Shown: positions 1 to 8,416 of the stretch, piece by piece
Layout of the letters: every line of letters begins with the position of its first letter
Numbering within the stretch: position 1 is the stretch's first letter
Source of the DNA: Aquificota bacterium
Lineage (GTDB): Bacteria > Aquificota > Aquificia > Aquificales > QOAS01
Direction of reading: 5' to 3'
Assembly: GCA_026987085.1 (NCBI GenBank)
Contig: JALSNH010000284.1
Coordinates: 1-22,135 of the forward strand
DNA length: 22,135 nt
Translations under genes and position numbers: made by a program
Notes under the pieces: generated by a model
The model's database searches: none
Seen by the model: only the letters and a program-made list of their open reading frames with translations
What the model was told of the DNA's origin: nothing

Positions 1-2
1 CT

Positions 3-284
3 CCCGAATATGGCTCCGAAAAGGAAAAATTGGATTGGAAAAGTTTTGAAATTTTTAAATTAGCAGCCAAGAATGGTAAGCCTTACGTAGGAGGTAAGAT
101 TTTTACATCAAATGATTATTACAATAAAGTTATAAACAAGTGGGGAAAGGAAAGTAAGCAAATAGAATCTTGGGCAAAGAAAATTATTGAAGAGACTCCG
201 GAAGATATTTTAAGAAATGAAGAGAAATTTTTTAACAAAGTTTGGAAGATACATAGAGACGATGTAATAGAAGTGGAAATTTAA
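3..284 (+). CDS. 3' end of an unrecognised protein gene (partial)
   Basis: The frame is open from the window edge to a TAA at 282-284, so this is the C-terminal part of a longer gene. A TTG at 30 could start an 84-residue product, but the frame continues upstream without a stop and TTG has no ribosome binding site, so a truncated gene is more likely. The visible product is charged and rich in Lys, Glu, Trp and aromatic residues (VGGKIFTSNDYYNKVINKWG near the middle). It has no membrane segment or cysteine. I do not recognise the family. Its TAA overlaps the TAA of the convergent ATPase gene within a single TTAA. Confidence 0.6.
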   Translation, partial: PEYGSEKEKLDWKSFEIFKLAAKNGKPYVGGKIFTSNDYYNKVINKWGKESKQIESWAKKIIEETPEDILRNEEKFFNKVWKIHRDDVIEVEI

Positions 285-2098
285 TCTCCAATTAATACTC
301 TCTTTACCTCCTCTATAGAGGTTAAACCTTTTCCAACCTTTACTAAACCATCTTCATAAAGGGTTCTCATACCTTCATTAATGGCTTCAAGCTTTATTTC
401 TTCAGAGTTTGCACCTCTTAGTATCAACTTTTTTATACCTTCTGTAATTTCAAGTAATTCGTGAACCGCCATACGGCCTTTATATCCGGTGTGATTACAA
501 TATTCACATCCTTCTGGATTTTCGGTATATAACTCAAGGTTTGAATAAAGATTTTGATAGTCCTTAATTGCATTTACTAATTTTTCTTTCATCTGGGGAT
601 TTTTTTCCTTATTTAACCTTTTATGGAGGTTTTCTACAACCCTTTTTATGGAATTTTTAACATTCTTTTCCAATTCTTGGTAATATTCTTGAGGATATAC
701 CTCTTTAGCCTTTAATTTACACTTTGGGCAAAGTCTTCGTATCAACCTTTGTGCAACTATAAGATTTACCGCGGTTCCTACTAAGAAAGGTTCGACACCC
801 ATATCAACTAAACGGGTTGTTGTAGATGGAGCATCATTTGTATGTAATGTGGAGAAAACTAAATGCCCCGTAAGGGCTGCTTTTATAGCTATTTCGGCGG
901 TTTCTAAATCCCTAATCTCTCCAACTAGAATTATGTCAGGGTCCTGACGTAGAAAGGCTCTCAGAACCGAAGCGAAAGTAAGACCTATTCGTTCATTTAT
1001 TTGAACTTGATTAATTCCCGGTATAGCAACCTCTACTGGGTCTTCAGCAGTCATAATATTTACTTCTGGAGTGTTTCTCTCTTGAAGAGCCGTATAAAGA
1101 GTTGTAGTTTTTCCCGAACCGGTAGGACCTGTTACCAATACCATACCCCACGGTTGCCATATATGATGGCGGAACAATAAAAGGTTGTCGGCTTCAAAAC
1201 CTAAATCTTCTAACGTAAATTGGAGGTACTTTTCTGCCTCTTGGATACGCATTACTATTTTCTCACCGTATATGGTTGGGAGTGTGGAAACCCTCAAGTC
1301 TATTTTTCTTCTTTCAATAACGAGGCGAATACGACCATCCTGAGGTTTTCTTCTTTCTGAAATGTCTAAGTTTGCCATAATCTTTATACGCGCAACTATG
1401 GCATCCTTTAATCTTTTTGGAAATCTTTGAAAGACTCTTAAAACTCCATCTATTCTGTATCTAACTACAACATCCTTTTCTTGAGGTTCTATATGAATAT
1501 CGGAAGCTCCTTTTTTAACACCTTCGTAAATTATAGCGTTAACAAGTTTTATAATAGGTGCTTCCTCTTTTGCCGCCTTTAAAGCTTGTTCCCAATCTAC
1601 CGTTTCTATTTCTTCCTCCTCTACTGCCTCGTCCTGAAATTGAGAAACTATCTCCTCAACGATGCTTTCATCTTTTTTCTCCAAATTACTCAATAAGCTC
1701 TCCATTAAAGAAGGAGGAACAACAACAGGCACTACTTTATCTACTTTAAATAAAAATCTAAAGGTACTCAGATTATTAGAATTAAATGGATTTACCGTTA
1801 ATACTTTTAATATTCCGTTTTCCAAACGGAAAGGTATTATCTTGTATTTCAAAATTAAATCTATTGAAATTCTGTTAATTAGATTCTCATCCAAATCGGT
1901 AAATGATAATTCTTTCAAAGTTTCTATTCCAAAATGTCTTGCAATTATTTTTAAGAATGTTTCCTCATCAATATAGCCGTTTTCTATTAAAAAAAAGACA
2001 ATATCTTCATTGGGCTTTATTTTTTGAGAAATTTCATTTATCTGCCCGGAAGATAAAATCCCCAGTTTTAAAAGAAGCTTCAATATTTTTTCATTCAT
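281..2098 (-). CDS. pilB: Type IV pilus / type II secretion assembly ATPase (PilB/GspE family)
   Basis: Cytoplasmic hexameric ATPase that powers pilus or pseudopilus assembly. The chosen ATG at 2098 gives 605 residues. It is preceded by GGAGGAA nine bases upstream, and the twelve extra residues of a longer frame (to 2134) would lie deep inside panB. An N-terminal MshEN/GspE-N-like region covers about residues 1-150, and a Glu-rich linker follows near 145-170. The ATPase core has Walker A GPTGSGKTTT at about 324-333, Walker B and Asp box DPDIILVGEIRD at about 386-397, and the His box TGHLVFSTLHTND. A tetracysteine metal site CPKC...CEYC follows at about 457-534, with an unusually long 70-residue spacer. 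No pilC, pilT or prepilin gene is adjacent, so PilB versus GspE cannot be decided from context. It is the last gene of a miaB-panB-pilB run. Confidence 0.93.
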   Translation of the reverse strand: MNEKILKLLLKLGILSSGQINEISQKIKPNEDIVFFLIENGYIDEETFLKIIARHFGIETLKELSFTDLDENLINRISIDLILKYKIIPFRLENGILKVLTVNPFNSNNLSTFRFLFKVDKVVPVVVPPSLMESLLSNLEKKDESIVEEIVSQFQDEAVEEEEIETVDWEQALKAAKEEAPIIKLVNAIIYEGVKKGASDIHIEPQEKDVVVRYRIDGVLRVFQRFPKRLKDAIVARIKIMANLDISERRKPQDGRIRLVIERRKIDLRVSTLPTIYGEKIVMRIQEAEKYLQFTLEDLGFEADNLLLFRHHIWQPWGMVLVTGPTGSGKTTTLYTALQERNTPEVNIMTAEDPVEVAIPGINQVQINERIGLTFASVLRAFLRQDPDIILVGEIRDLETAEIAIKAALTGHLVFSTLHTNDAPSTTTRLVDMGVEPFLVGTAVNLIVAQRLIRRLCPKCKLKAKEVYPQEYYQELEKNVKNSIKRVVENLHKRLNKEKNPQMKEKLVNAIKDYQNLYSNLELYTENPEGCEYCNHTGYKGRMAVHELLEITEGIKKLILRGANSEEIKLEAINEGMRTLYEDGLVKVGKGLTSIEEVKRVLIGD

Positions 2099-2891
2099 AT
2101 GTATGTTCCTCCGAAGGAAAGATTCCTTTTTCAACTTCTTCTTTATATTGCTTCAAAGCTTCCTTAAAAAGTTTGCTTCCATTCAAAAATCTTTTAACAA
2201 ATTTGGGTTTTATATCTTCTACCAACCCTACAAGGTCGTGGAAAACTAAAACCTGTCCATCTACTTCGGAACCAGCACCTATACCTATTACCGGTATCTT
2301 TAAACTCTCCGCCACCTCTTTCGCTACATCTTTGGGAGTAGCTTCTAAAACCAACATAATAGCTCCGGCCTTTTCCAGTTTTTTAGCTTCTTCGACAAGT
2401 CGGATTCTTTCACTATTCCTTCCTACAACTTTTGCACTTCCAAAAAGTTTTATCTTTTGTGGAGTAAATCCTAGATGGCCTACCACCGCAATCCCGATAG
2501 TCGATAGGTGTTCTACTATGGGTAAAACCTCTTCCCCTCCTTCCAATTTAACGGCGTCCGCCCCACTTTCTTTAATAACTCTAATGGCATTCTCTACCGC
2601 TTTTTCTTTAGATATTTGATAGCTACCAAAGGGCATATCGGCTATAACGAACCGTGTTGGAGCTCCTCTTCTTACAGCTTTTGTGTGGTAAATAATCTCC
2701 TCTAGAGAGACATTTAAGGTATTTTCTTCCCCTTTAAAGACCATTCCTAAGGAGTCGCCTACCAGTATTGTGTCTATGCCGACCTCCTCGCAGAATTTAG
2801 CGGAAAGGTAGTCATAAGTGGATACCATTGTGATTTTTTTTCCTTCCTTTTTCTTCCTAAATAAGGTTCTTACGGTTATTTTTTTAACCAT
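2091..2891 (-). CDS. panB: 3-methyl-2-oxobutanoate hydroxymethyltransferase
   Basis: First committed step of pantothenate and coenzyme A synthesis: transfers a hydroxymethyl group from 5,10-methylene-tetrahydrofolate to ketoisovalerate, giving ketopantoate. The 266 residues match the usual family length of about 260-280. Visible family motifs are ITMVSTYDYLSAKF near the N-terminus, the metal-binding ILVGDSLGMV, ADMPFGSYQ, the KLEGGEE stretch, VVGHLGFTPQ, and IPVIGIGAGSEVDGQVLVFHD near residue 200. The gene lies 58 bases after miaB, and its TGA overlaps the ATG of the PilB-type gene (ATGAATGA), so translational coupling is likely. The ATG at 2891 has no clear Shine-Dalgarno sequence. It shares the tetrahydrofolate one-carbon pool with metF in this window, but not an operon. 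Confidence 0.97.
   Translation of the reverse strand: MVKKITVRTLFRKKKEGKKITMVSTYDYLSAKFCEEVGIDTILVGDSLGMVFKGEENTLNVSLEEIIYHTKAVRRGAPTRFVIADMPFGSYQISKEKAVENAIRVIKESGADAVKLEGGEEVLPIVEHLSTIGIAVVGHLGFTPQKIKLFGSAKVVGRNSERIRLVEEAKKLEKAGAIMLVLEATPKDVAKEVAESLKIPVIGIGAGSEVDGQVLVFHDLVGLVEDIKPKFVKRFLNGSKLFKEALKQYKEEVEKGIFPSEEHTYE
2106..2112 (-). promoter_or_regulatory. Shine-Dalgarno site of the PilB-type gene
   Basis: Reading the minus strand, GGAGGAA lies with its GGAGG core nine bases before the ATG at 2098 and inside the panB coding region. It decides the start in favour of MNEKILK over the upstream ATG at 2134. It is one of only two strong ribosome binding sites I could find in the window. Confidence 0.8.
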
Positions 2892-2949
2892 TCAAAATTT
2901 TTAAGTTAAAACCCCAAAAAGGAAGTTAGAAAAGATACCAACAAGGTAA

Positions 2950-4320
2950 TTAAATTTGGGAAATAAACTCCCCGTAGAGAACATAAACGGACGCTTTATT
3001 CACCTTAACGGGAACAATTTTTCCGAGCAGCTCTTTACGGTCACTTTTTACTTCAACCCACTTATTTTCGGAGCTTCTACCTATTAGCTTCCCCTCGGAG
3101 TACCTTTCAAAGAGCGGATAAACAATTTTTCCTTCGTAGCGTTTGGCAAGCTGGTTCATTATTTTCTTTTGAAGTTCAAGTAGGCGGTGCATCCGTTCAG
3201 TTTTTACATCGTCGGGCACCTGGTCGGGGTATTCGGCGGCCGGAGTTCCGGGACGGGGTGAATATTTAAACGAAAAAAGCTGTTCAAATTTTGCCTTCTC
3301 TATAACATCGAGGGTTTCCAAAAAGTCCTCCTCGGTCTCACCGGGGAAACCTACAATAACGTCCGCCGAGAGGGCTATATTCGGTTTAACCTCACGGAGT
3401 TTGTAAATCTTTTCCAAATACTCCTCTTTGGTATAGTAACGGTGCATTCTTTTTAGGATTCGGTTGCTACCGCTTTGGAAGGGAAGGTGCAGCGCATCTG
3501 CTATTTGCGGGATTTCTCCCATCGCCTTAATCACATCGTCGGTAAGGTCGGAAGGGTAGCCGGTTGTGAATCTAATTCTTTCAACCCCGTCTATTTCCGC
3601 AATCTTGTAAAGCAGGTAGCTGAAAGGTATCGGCTCCTCAAAATCTTTTCCCCAAGCGGTCACATTCTGACCCAAAAGGTGTATCTCTTTAACTCCTTCC
3701 TTAACGAGTTCCTTTATTTCATTAATGATACTTCTAATGGGACGGCTCCTTTCCCTACCTCTCGTTTGGGGAACAATGCAGTAGGTGCAATCTTTGTCGC
3801 AACCTTTCATTATGGTAATAAAGGCCCAATAGGGGTTTTCCCTTATGGTGGGGTATTCGAACATTTCCCACTCGTCTTTGGGTGGTTCCTCTAAAATTTC
3901 TATAGCCTTTTCACCTCTATTGGCCTTTTCAAGCAGTTGGGGTAGGTGGTGAATGTTGTAGGAGGAAAACATTATGTCGATAATGCCACCTGCCCTTTTA
4001 TCGAGCTCTTCACCCATTCTTTGGGCAAGGCAACCGCAAACACCTATTTTTGCAGTGGGGTTTATCTCTTTAACTTTTTTATATTCCCCTAAATGGGCTA
4101 AAACTTTACGGTCCGGCTTTTCCCTTACGGTGCAGGTATTCAAAAGTATTAAATCCGCTTCTTTCCAATCGCTGGTAAATTGGTATCCCAAATTTTTCAA
4201 AATTCCTTTAATTCTTTCACTGTCATTGACATTCATTTGGCAGCCGAAAGTTTTTATAAAAACCTTTTTAGGTCTGTTTTTATTGTCAACTTTTGTGGTT
4301 TTTTGCAAAACTTTTTCCAT
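2950..4320 (-). CDS. miaB: tRNA-2-methylthio-N6-isopentenyladenosine synthase
   Basis: Radical-SAM methylthiotransferase that adds the 2-methylthio group to isopentenyladenosine at position 37 of tRNAs reading UNN codons. The 456-residue product has the UPF0004 N-terminal domain with three cluster cysteines (FGCQMN at about 27, NTCTVRE at 63, CGCLAQ at 97). The radical-SAM cluster CDKDCTYC follows at about 174-181, and a C-terminal TRAM-like region ends the protein. FGCQMNVNDSE and the CTVREKP segment separate MiaB from RimO and MtaB. The first 17 residues before KKVFIKTFG form a non-conserved extension, but no better start codon precedes the conserved part. It is first in the miaB-panB-pilB run and is divergent from the gene at 4415. 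G/C at third codon positions appears higher here than in the neighbours. Confidence 0.96.
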   Translation of the reverse strand: MEKVLQKTTKVDNKNRPKKVFIKTFGCQMNVNDSERIKGILKNLGYQFTSDWKEADLILLNTCTVREKPDRKVLAHLGEYKKVKEINPTAKIGVCGCLAQRMGEELDKRAGGIIDIMFSSYNIHHLPQLLEKANRGEKAIEILEEPPKDEWEMFEYPTIRENPYWAFITIMKGCDKDCTYCIVPQTRGRERSRPIRSIINEIKELVKEGVKEIHLLGQNVTAWGKDFEEPIPFSYLLYKIAEIDGVERIRFTTGYPSDLTDDVIKAMGEIPQIADALHLPFQSGSNRILKRMHRYYTKEEYLEKIYKLREVKPNIALSADVIVGFPGETEEDFLETLDVIEKAKFEQLFSFKYSPRPGTPAAEYPDQVPDDVKTERMHRLLELQKKIMNQLAKRYEGKIVYPLFERYSEGKLIGRSSENKWVEVKSDRKELLGKIVPVKVNKASVYVLYGEFISQI

Positions 4321-4414
4321 ACCAAGGTAAAAACATTAACCTTTTAACCTTTTTAGTCTGCAGTAATTTATCATTAATTTCGTTTGTAGGTTTTAATAAT
4401 TTCCTCTATCCGCT
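4321..4414. promoter_or_regulatory. Divergent intergenic region, miaB / 4415 gene
   Basis: This 94-base AT-rich gap separates two diverging transcription units, so it must hold promoters for both. It contains a tandem AACCTTTT repeat near 4337-4354 and AT-rich stretches such as TTTTAATAATTT at about 4391-4402 that could serve as a -10 for the plus-strand unit. I cannot pair these with convincing -35 boxes, and no Shine-Dalgarno sequence is present on either side. Confidence 0.4.
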
Positions 4415-4687
4415 ATGAGGTTGCACTGGGGAGACCTTTGCAAAAAAGGGTATAAAACCTTAACTTTATTTGCCATATTGGGAGTTATAGGTTTTGTAGG
4501 AACCTTCATCGGGAGAATGTGGTTTCATATGTTCCCACCGCCGGAGCATTCGCCCCAATGGATAGCCCTCTACTTTGCGGTGATAGTTTTTACAATTCTT
4601 TTCCTCAAAGGGGTTGTAGGTCATTTTGTTTACATATACATTCACAGAGAAGATTGCAAAAAATCTTCGGAAAGAGCAAAAATTTAA
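4415..4687 (+). CDS. Small two-helix membrane protein of unknown function
   Basis: The 90-residue product has two predicted membrane helices, at about residues 15-34 (TLFAILGVIGFVGTFIG) and 47-70 (WIALYFAVIVFTILFLKG). A short loop containing HMFPPPEHSPQW joins them, and the basic C-terminus contains HREDCKK. I do not recognise the family. It lies 33 bases upstream of the NtrY-like kinase on the same strand and probably shares its transcript, so it could be an accessory membrane partner, though only proximity supports this. The protein looks real: it has a hydrophobic pattern with aromatic interface residues, and the alternative frame over the same bases has no coherent pattern. No ribosome binding site is visible before the ATG. 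Confidence 0.7.
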   Translation: MRLHWGDLCKKGYKTLTLFAILGVIGFVGTFIGRMWFHMFPPPEHSPQWIALYFAVIVFTILFLKGVVGHFVYIYIHREDCKKSSERAKI

Positions 4688-4720
4688 AACCGGCTAAATA
4701 TTTAAAAAGCTAATAATTTA

Positions 4721-6493
4721 ATGGGCGCCAATTTTGCTAGAAAAATTTTTAATAAATTGGAAGTGGTAGGCTACAAAGAGGTTTCTATTATCTTTATTCT
4801 TACAATCGCTATTGTAGGTTTAAATATCTATCTGGTAGATAAATTTAAAGGACTTCCCAAGAGCGATTTAATAACCACCTTTCTATGGGTAAATCTAAAT
4901 CTTACGGTTCTAGCCCTTTTGGTGTATCTATCTATAAGAAGGTTTTACAGAGAGTGGGTTAAAAATAGAAGCTCCCAACTTTGGAAAAAATTGAACATTA
5001 CCTTTTTAAGTATATTTGCCGTTCCCTTTCTCTTCCTTATAGGGTTGGCAATAGTAGGTCAAAGCTCCTATTTAAGGGTTTTTACAAGTGAACAACTTAA
5101 GGTGGTTATAGAAAAACTTAATAACTTCGAAAGGGATTTAGATTCAAAATCTATTTCTGGTCAGAAAGAACTAAAACTAAAAAAAGAGGTAGAGGATTTA
5201 AAAACTTCCGCAGAGAAGTTGCGGCAACTGGTTCGCCACCAAAAGGTGATTCTGACCAACTACATGTTGACATTTTTAACTATAGCCGCTCTGGTAATAT
5301 TTGGAGCTATAGTTGTATCAACACTCCTTGCTAAAGTTATAAGCAGAGAAATTGAAAAATTTTCTAAAGCCCTTCGGGAGTTTTCCAAAGGGAATTTTGA
5401 AGTTAGGCTTCCTACAGACAGTTATCTAACTCAAAGTATTAAAGAAATCAAAGATTTAACCATCAGTTTTAACCTTGCGGTGGAAAGAAGTAAAAATCTT
5501 TATCAGGAACTCAAAACGGAAAAAAAACTCCTCGATACTGTTTTCAACAAAGTAAAAACCCCCATAGCGATTTTTTACAAAAAAAATGGAAAACTTTTTA
5601 AGGCAAATAAAGCTTACGAAACTTCTTTTGGATTAGATAGCTTGGAAGAACTTAAAAATTTTATAGAAGGTAAAGACAGTTATCGCTTTGAAGAAATTTC
5701 CTTAGGAGCTCTATCCCTTGTTGTTGTGGAGGATTTAACCGATTATCTGTACGCACGGCGCTACAAAATGTGGAAGGAAGTAGCTTCCAGGTTGGCTCAC
5801 GATATTAAAAATCCGCTCCATATTATGCAAACTTCGGCTGAAACATTGGTTGAGATTTTCAAAAGATATCTCGAAAGCGAACAAAATCCAAAAACTAAGG
5901 AAGTTTTACGCGAGCTTGCTTTAAGGGAGATGCCGCGTATACTGGAGAGCATCAGGAAAAATACCGCTTACATAGCCGATTTGATAGATAGTTTCAACAA
6001 TTTAAGTTCGGAGGACGAAAACCTTCAAAGGAAATGGTTTTCACTTAGAGAGCTTTTGTTGGAACTTAAGAGAAATTTTGAAACCTCCTCCTTTAAAGTT
6101 TTCGTTGAAATAGGACCGTTCTATGTGTATGCGGATAAACAAAAGCTACGGAGGGTTTTTGAAAATTTGATAAAAAACTCCTATGAAGCAATTCAGAAGG
6201 AGATGAAAAAAAATCCTGAAAAAGTAAAAGGTGGATGGATACGGTTTTCTACCGAGGGAAATATTATCCATATTTGGGATAACGGTCCCGGAATACCTCC
6301 TGAAAAGTGGTCCATAGTTTTTTTACCTTTCTCCTCCGATAAAACCAAAGGTAGAGGGTTAGGTCTCTTTATAGTTAAAAAAATTATCGAAGAACATGGT
6401 TGGAATATTAAATTGGTTCCACCTAAAGATGGTAAAGGTGCCCACTTTATCATAGAGGTTAGCCGGAAGGATTTTAAAACCCGTTTAAAATAA
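4721..6493 (+). CDS. NtrY-like membrane sensor histidine kinase
   Basis: Membrane sensor kinase of 590 residues. Predicted helices lie at about 21-38, 53-71, 92-112 and 179-203. A coiled-coil-like extracytoplasmic segment (about 120-178) sits between helices 3 and 4. A HAMP region (about 204-256) and a PAS-like region (about 265-340) follow. The catalytic half has the H box RLAHDIKNPLH with His360, the N box NLIKNSYEAI with Asn486, the G1 motif WDNGPGIPPE (about 519-528), and the G2 motif GRGLGLFIVKKIIEEHG (about 544-560). This architecture and the H-box wording resemble NtrY, the sensor that pairs with the sigma-54 activator NtrX. No response regulator gene lies in the window, so signal and partner are unknown. 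It sits between a two-helix membrane protein and gcvPA, with only 8 bases to gcvPA. Confidence 0.9.
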   Translation: MGANFARKIFNKLEVVGYKEVSIIFILTIAIVGLNIYLVDKFKGLPKSDLITTFLWVNLNLTVLALLVYLSIRRFYREWVKNRSSQLWKKLNITFLSIFAVPFLFLIGLAIVGQSSYLRVFTSEQLKVVIEKLNNFERDLDSKSISGQKELKLKKEVEDLKTSAEKLRQLVRHQKVILTNYMLTFLTIAALVIFGAIVVSTLLAKVISREIEKFSKALREFSKGNFEVRLPTDSYLTQSIKEIKDLTISFNLAVERSKNLYQELKTEKKLLDTVFNKVKTPIAIFYKKNGKLFKANKAYETSFGLDSLEELKNFIEGKDSYRFEEISLGALSLVVVEDLTDYLYARRYKMWKEVASRLAHDIKNPLHIMQTSAETLVEIFKRYLESEQNPKTKEVLRELALREMPRILESIRKNTAYIADLIDSFNNLSSEDENLQRKWFSLRELLLELKRNFETSSFKVFVEIGPFYVYADKQKLRRVFENLIKNSYEAIQKEMKKNPEKVKGGWIRFSTEGNIIHIWDNGPGIPPEKWSIVFLPFSSDKTKGRGLGLFIVKKIIEEHGWNIKLVPPKDGKGAHFIIEVSRKDFKTRLK

Positions 6494-6501
6494 GCGCCAT
6501 T

Positions 6502-7830
6502 ATGGCCGGCTACCTTCCCCACTCACCCGAGGAAAGGAAACAAATGTTAAAGGAACTCGGACTAAAACACTTGGAAGAACTATACTCCCATATTCCTGAA
6601 GGACTTTTATTTGAAGGGGAATTAAAACTTCCGGAGCCCCTTAGCGAACCGGAAATAGTGGAAACCTTTAAAAGGTTGGCTGAAAAGAACCAAACATTAA
6701 CAATATTTGCCGGCGGCGGGGCTTACGACCGCTACATACCGGCAGCTATCGATTATCTCGTTGAAAGAGGAGAATTTCTAACCGCCTACACCCCCTACCA
6801 ACCGGAGGTCTCCCAAGGAACTTTAACCGCAATTTTTGAATACCAAACCGTTATAGCCGAACTTACCGGAATGGATGTTGCCAACGCATCTATGTATGAT
6901 GGAGCGAGCGCTTTGGCCGAAGCCGTTTTAATGGCAAGGGCTATTAAAAATAGAGGCGACACCGTAGTAGTTTCCCAAACCGTAAATCCCCTCTACAGGG
7001 AGGTTGTAAAAACTTACCTTTACGGGTATAGGGACAAAATAGTTGAAATCCCTTTTAACGGAGAGGGAACAACCGATTTGAACCTTTTGGAGGATGCCCT
7101 AAAGAATAACGAGGTCCACGCTTTGGCGGTTCCTTACGTTAACTTTTTCGGGTTTGTCGAACCGCTTAAAGAGATTGGTGAGATAGCCCAAAAATATGGG
7201 ATTCCGTTTATTGTTGTAGCCGAACCTATAAGCTTGGCAATTTTAAAACCCCCCTCCGAATTTGGAGCCGATATAGTGGTGGGTGAAGGACAACCTCTCG
7301 GTATTCCCCTATCCTACGGAGGTCCTTATTTAGGATTTTTTGCTACCCGTCAAAAATACGTTAGAAAGATGCCGGGCCGTCTCGTTGGAATGGCCGAGGA
7401 TATTGAGGGCAAAAGGGCCTTTACCTTGGTTCTCCAAACGAGGGAGCAACATATTAGAAGGGAAAGGGCAACTTCCAACATCTGTTCCAACCAAAATTTA
7501 ATGGCACTAAGGGCCCTTATCTACGTGGCTCTTCTCGGTAAAGATGGCCTCCAGGAGGTTGCAAAACTTTCCATTTCCAAAGCGAGGTATCTCTACAAAA
7601 ACCTTCTCAAAAAGGGTTGGAAAAATCCCTTTAACAACGAGAGGTTTTTATGGGAATTTCCTATCCAAAAAGAGGGTTCAGCAGAAATTAGAAAGAACCT
7701 TTTAAGGGAAGGTTTCCTATTCGGTTTGGACCTTGAAAGGTTCTATCCCGAACTTAAAGATACTTTGCTAGTTGCAATTACAGAAAAAAGAACTAAAAAG
7801 GAGATGGATAGGCTCTTAAATCTTCTTTAG
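6502..7830 (+). CDS. gcvPA: Glycine dehydrogenase (decarboxylating) subunit 1
   Basis: N-terminal half of the split P protein of the glycine cleavage system, which with GcvPB decarboxylates glycine and loads the aminomethyl group onto H protein. The 442 residues match the usual length of about 440-450. The typical opening is present (YLPHSPEERKQMLKELGL), followed by FAGGGAYDRYIPAAIDYLV, the AYTPYQPEVSQGTLTAIFEY segment, GMDVANASMYDGASALAEA, and the C-terminal RATSNICSNQNLMALRALIY. The pyridoxal-phosphate lysine is carried by GcvPB, so its absence here is normal. It starts 8 bases after the kinase gene. The gcvPB, gcvH and gcvT genes are not in the window. In an autotroph the complex could also run towards glycine synthesis, but nothing here shows direction. 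Confidence 0.96.
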   Translation: MAGYLPHSPEERKQMLKELGLKHLEELYSHIPEGLLFEGELKLPEPLSEPEIVETFKRLAEKNQTLTIFAGGGAYDRYIPAAIDYLVERGEFLTAYTPYQPEVSQGTLTAIFEYQTVIAELTGMDVANASMYDGASALAEAVLMARAIKNRGDTVVVSQTVNPLYREVVKTYLYGYRDKIVEIPFNGEGTTDLNLLEDALKNNEVHALAVPYVNFFGFVEPLKEIGEIAQKYGIPFIVVAEPISLAILKPPSEFGADIVVGEGQPLGIPLSYGGPYLGFFATRQKYVRKMPGRLVGMAEDIEGKRAFTLVLQTREQHIRRERATSNICSNQNLMALRALIYVALLGKDGLQEVAKLSISKARYLYKNLLKKGWKNPFNNERFLWEFPIQKEGSAEIRKNLLREGFLFGLDLERFYPELKDTLLVAITEKRTKKEMDRLLNLL

Positions 7831-7897
7831 TCATCACTTACTCAACTCCTTTCTTTCCTCATTCAAGTAAAATTTGATTATTGATTGAATTCACTTT

Positions 7898-8416
7898 ATG
7901 AAAACATTTACCGAGGAACTCCTTGAGAGTATTTATAAGGACCTTTCACAAATAGTAGGTCCAAAAGCTGTAGATCTTCTAAAGAGAAGAATTCTAGAAA
8001 AAGGAATTACAGATGTTCCTCAAATAATTTTCGAGATAGCGGGGGATATGGAACAAACTTTTGGAACAAAGGGAGCCTATTCGGTTTTGAGGGAGCTTGG
8101 AAGAACGGTAGCAAGGCAGCTGATGGAAGCCCACCCTAAGGAAGAGTGGAAGGAGGTATTTGAAAAGGGTCTCAACATAATGGGTTTTGCAAAAGGGGTA
8201 AAAAAGGAACCCGAAAGGGCCTGTATATGTTCCTGCATCTTTTACCCGAACTTTTTAGAAAAAAAGAACTTAAAACCTACCGAACACCCCGTTTGCTGGA
8301 TCGGTTTGGGTTTTATAGAAGGCTTTATGAAAGCCTTTACCGGCGCTACGGGAGTAAAATTTGAAGGAAGAGATTTTGAGAGGGAGCAGTGCTGGTTTCG
8401 TATAGCTAACTTTTAG
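7898..8416 (+). CDS. Cysteine-rich V4R-like small-molecule-binding protein
   Basis: A soluble 172-residue protein. The C-terminal block has HPVCWIGLGFIEG (about 130-142), MKAFTG, then an FEGRDFEREQCWFRI ending (about 155-169). This resembles the V4R (4-vinyl reductase) and haem-NO-binding-like fold, in which a PxC...G...G...E...CxF pattern is typical. Cysteines are at about 109, 111, 113, 133 and 165, so a C-x-C-x-C cluster plus two more could hold a metal or Fe-S centre. The N-terminal helical part contains GAYSVLRELGRTVARQL. V4R domains bind small molecules and often act as sensors or assembly factors; this one has no fused output domain. The nearest upstream gene is gcvPA (67 bases away). 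Its 3' end overlaps the convergent permease gene by 11 bases. Family assignment is from memory of the motif only. Confidence 0.6.
   Translation: MKTFTEELLESIYKDLSQIVGPKAVDLLKRRILEKGITDVPQIIFEIAGDMEQTFGTKGAYSVLRELGRTVARQLMEAHPKEEWKEVFEKGLNIMGFAKGVKKEPERACICSCIFYPNFLEKKNLKPTEHPVCWIGLGFIEGFMKAFTGATGVKFEGRDFEREQCWFRIANF

Noticed and set aside
1903..2619. Long open frame on the plus strand opposite panB and the start of the PilB-type gene
   Set aside because: It is antisense to two clearly recognised genes. Its product is Ser/Pro/Phe-rich without family features, as expected for a shadow frame.
4519..4713. Alternative plus-strand frame overlapping the two-helix membrane protein
   Set aside because: It lacks the hydrophobic pattern seen in the 4415-4687 frame and runs across its stop, so it is a shadow.
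6193..6522. Minus-strand frame opposite the end of the kinase gene
   Set aside because: It lies over the conserved G1/G2 ATP-binding motifs of the kinase and shows no coherent protein signature.
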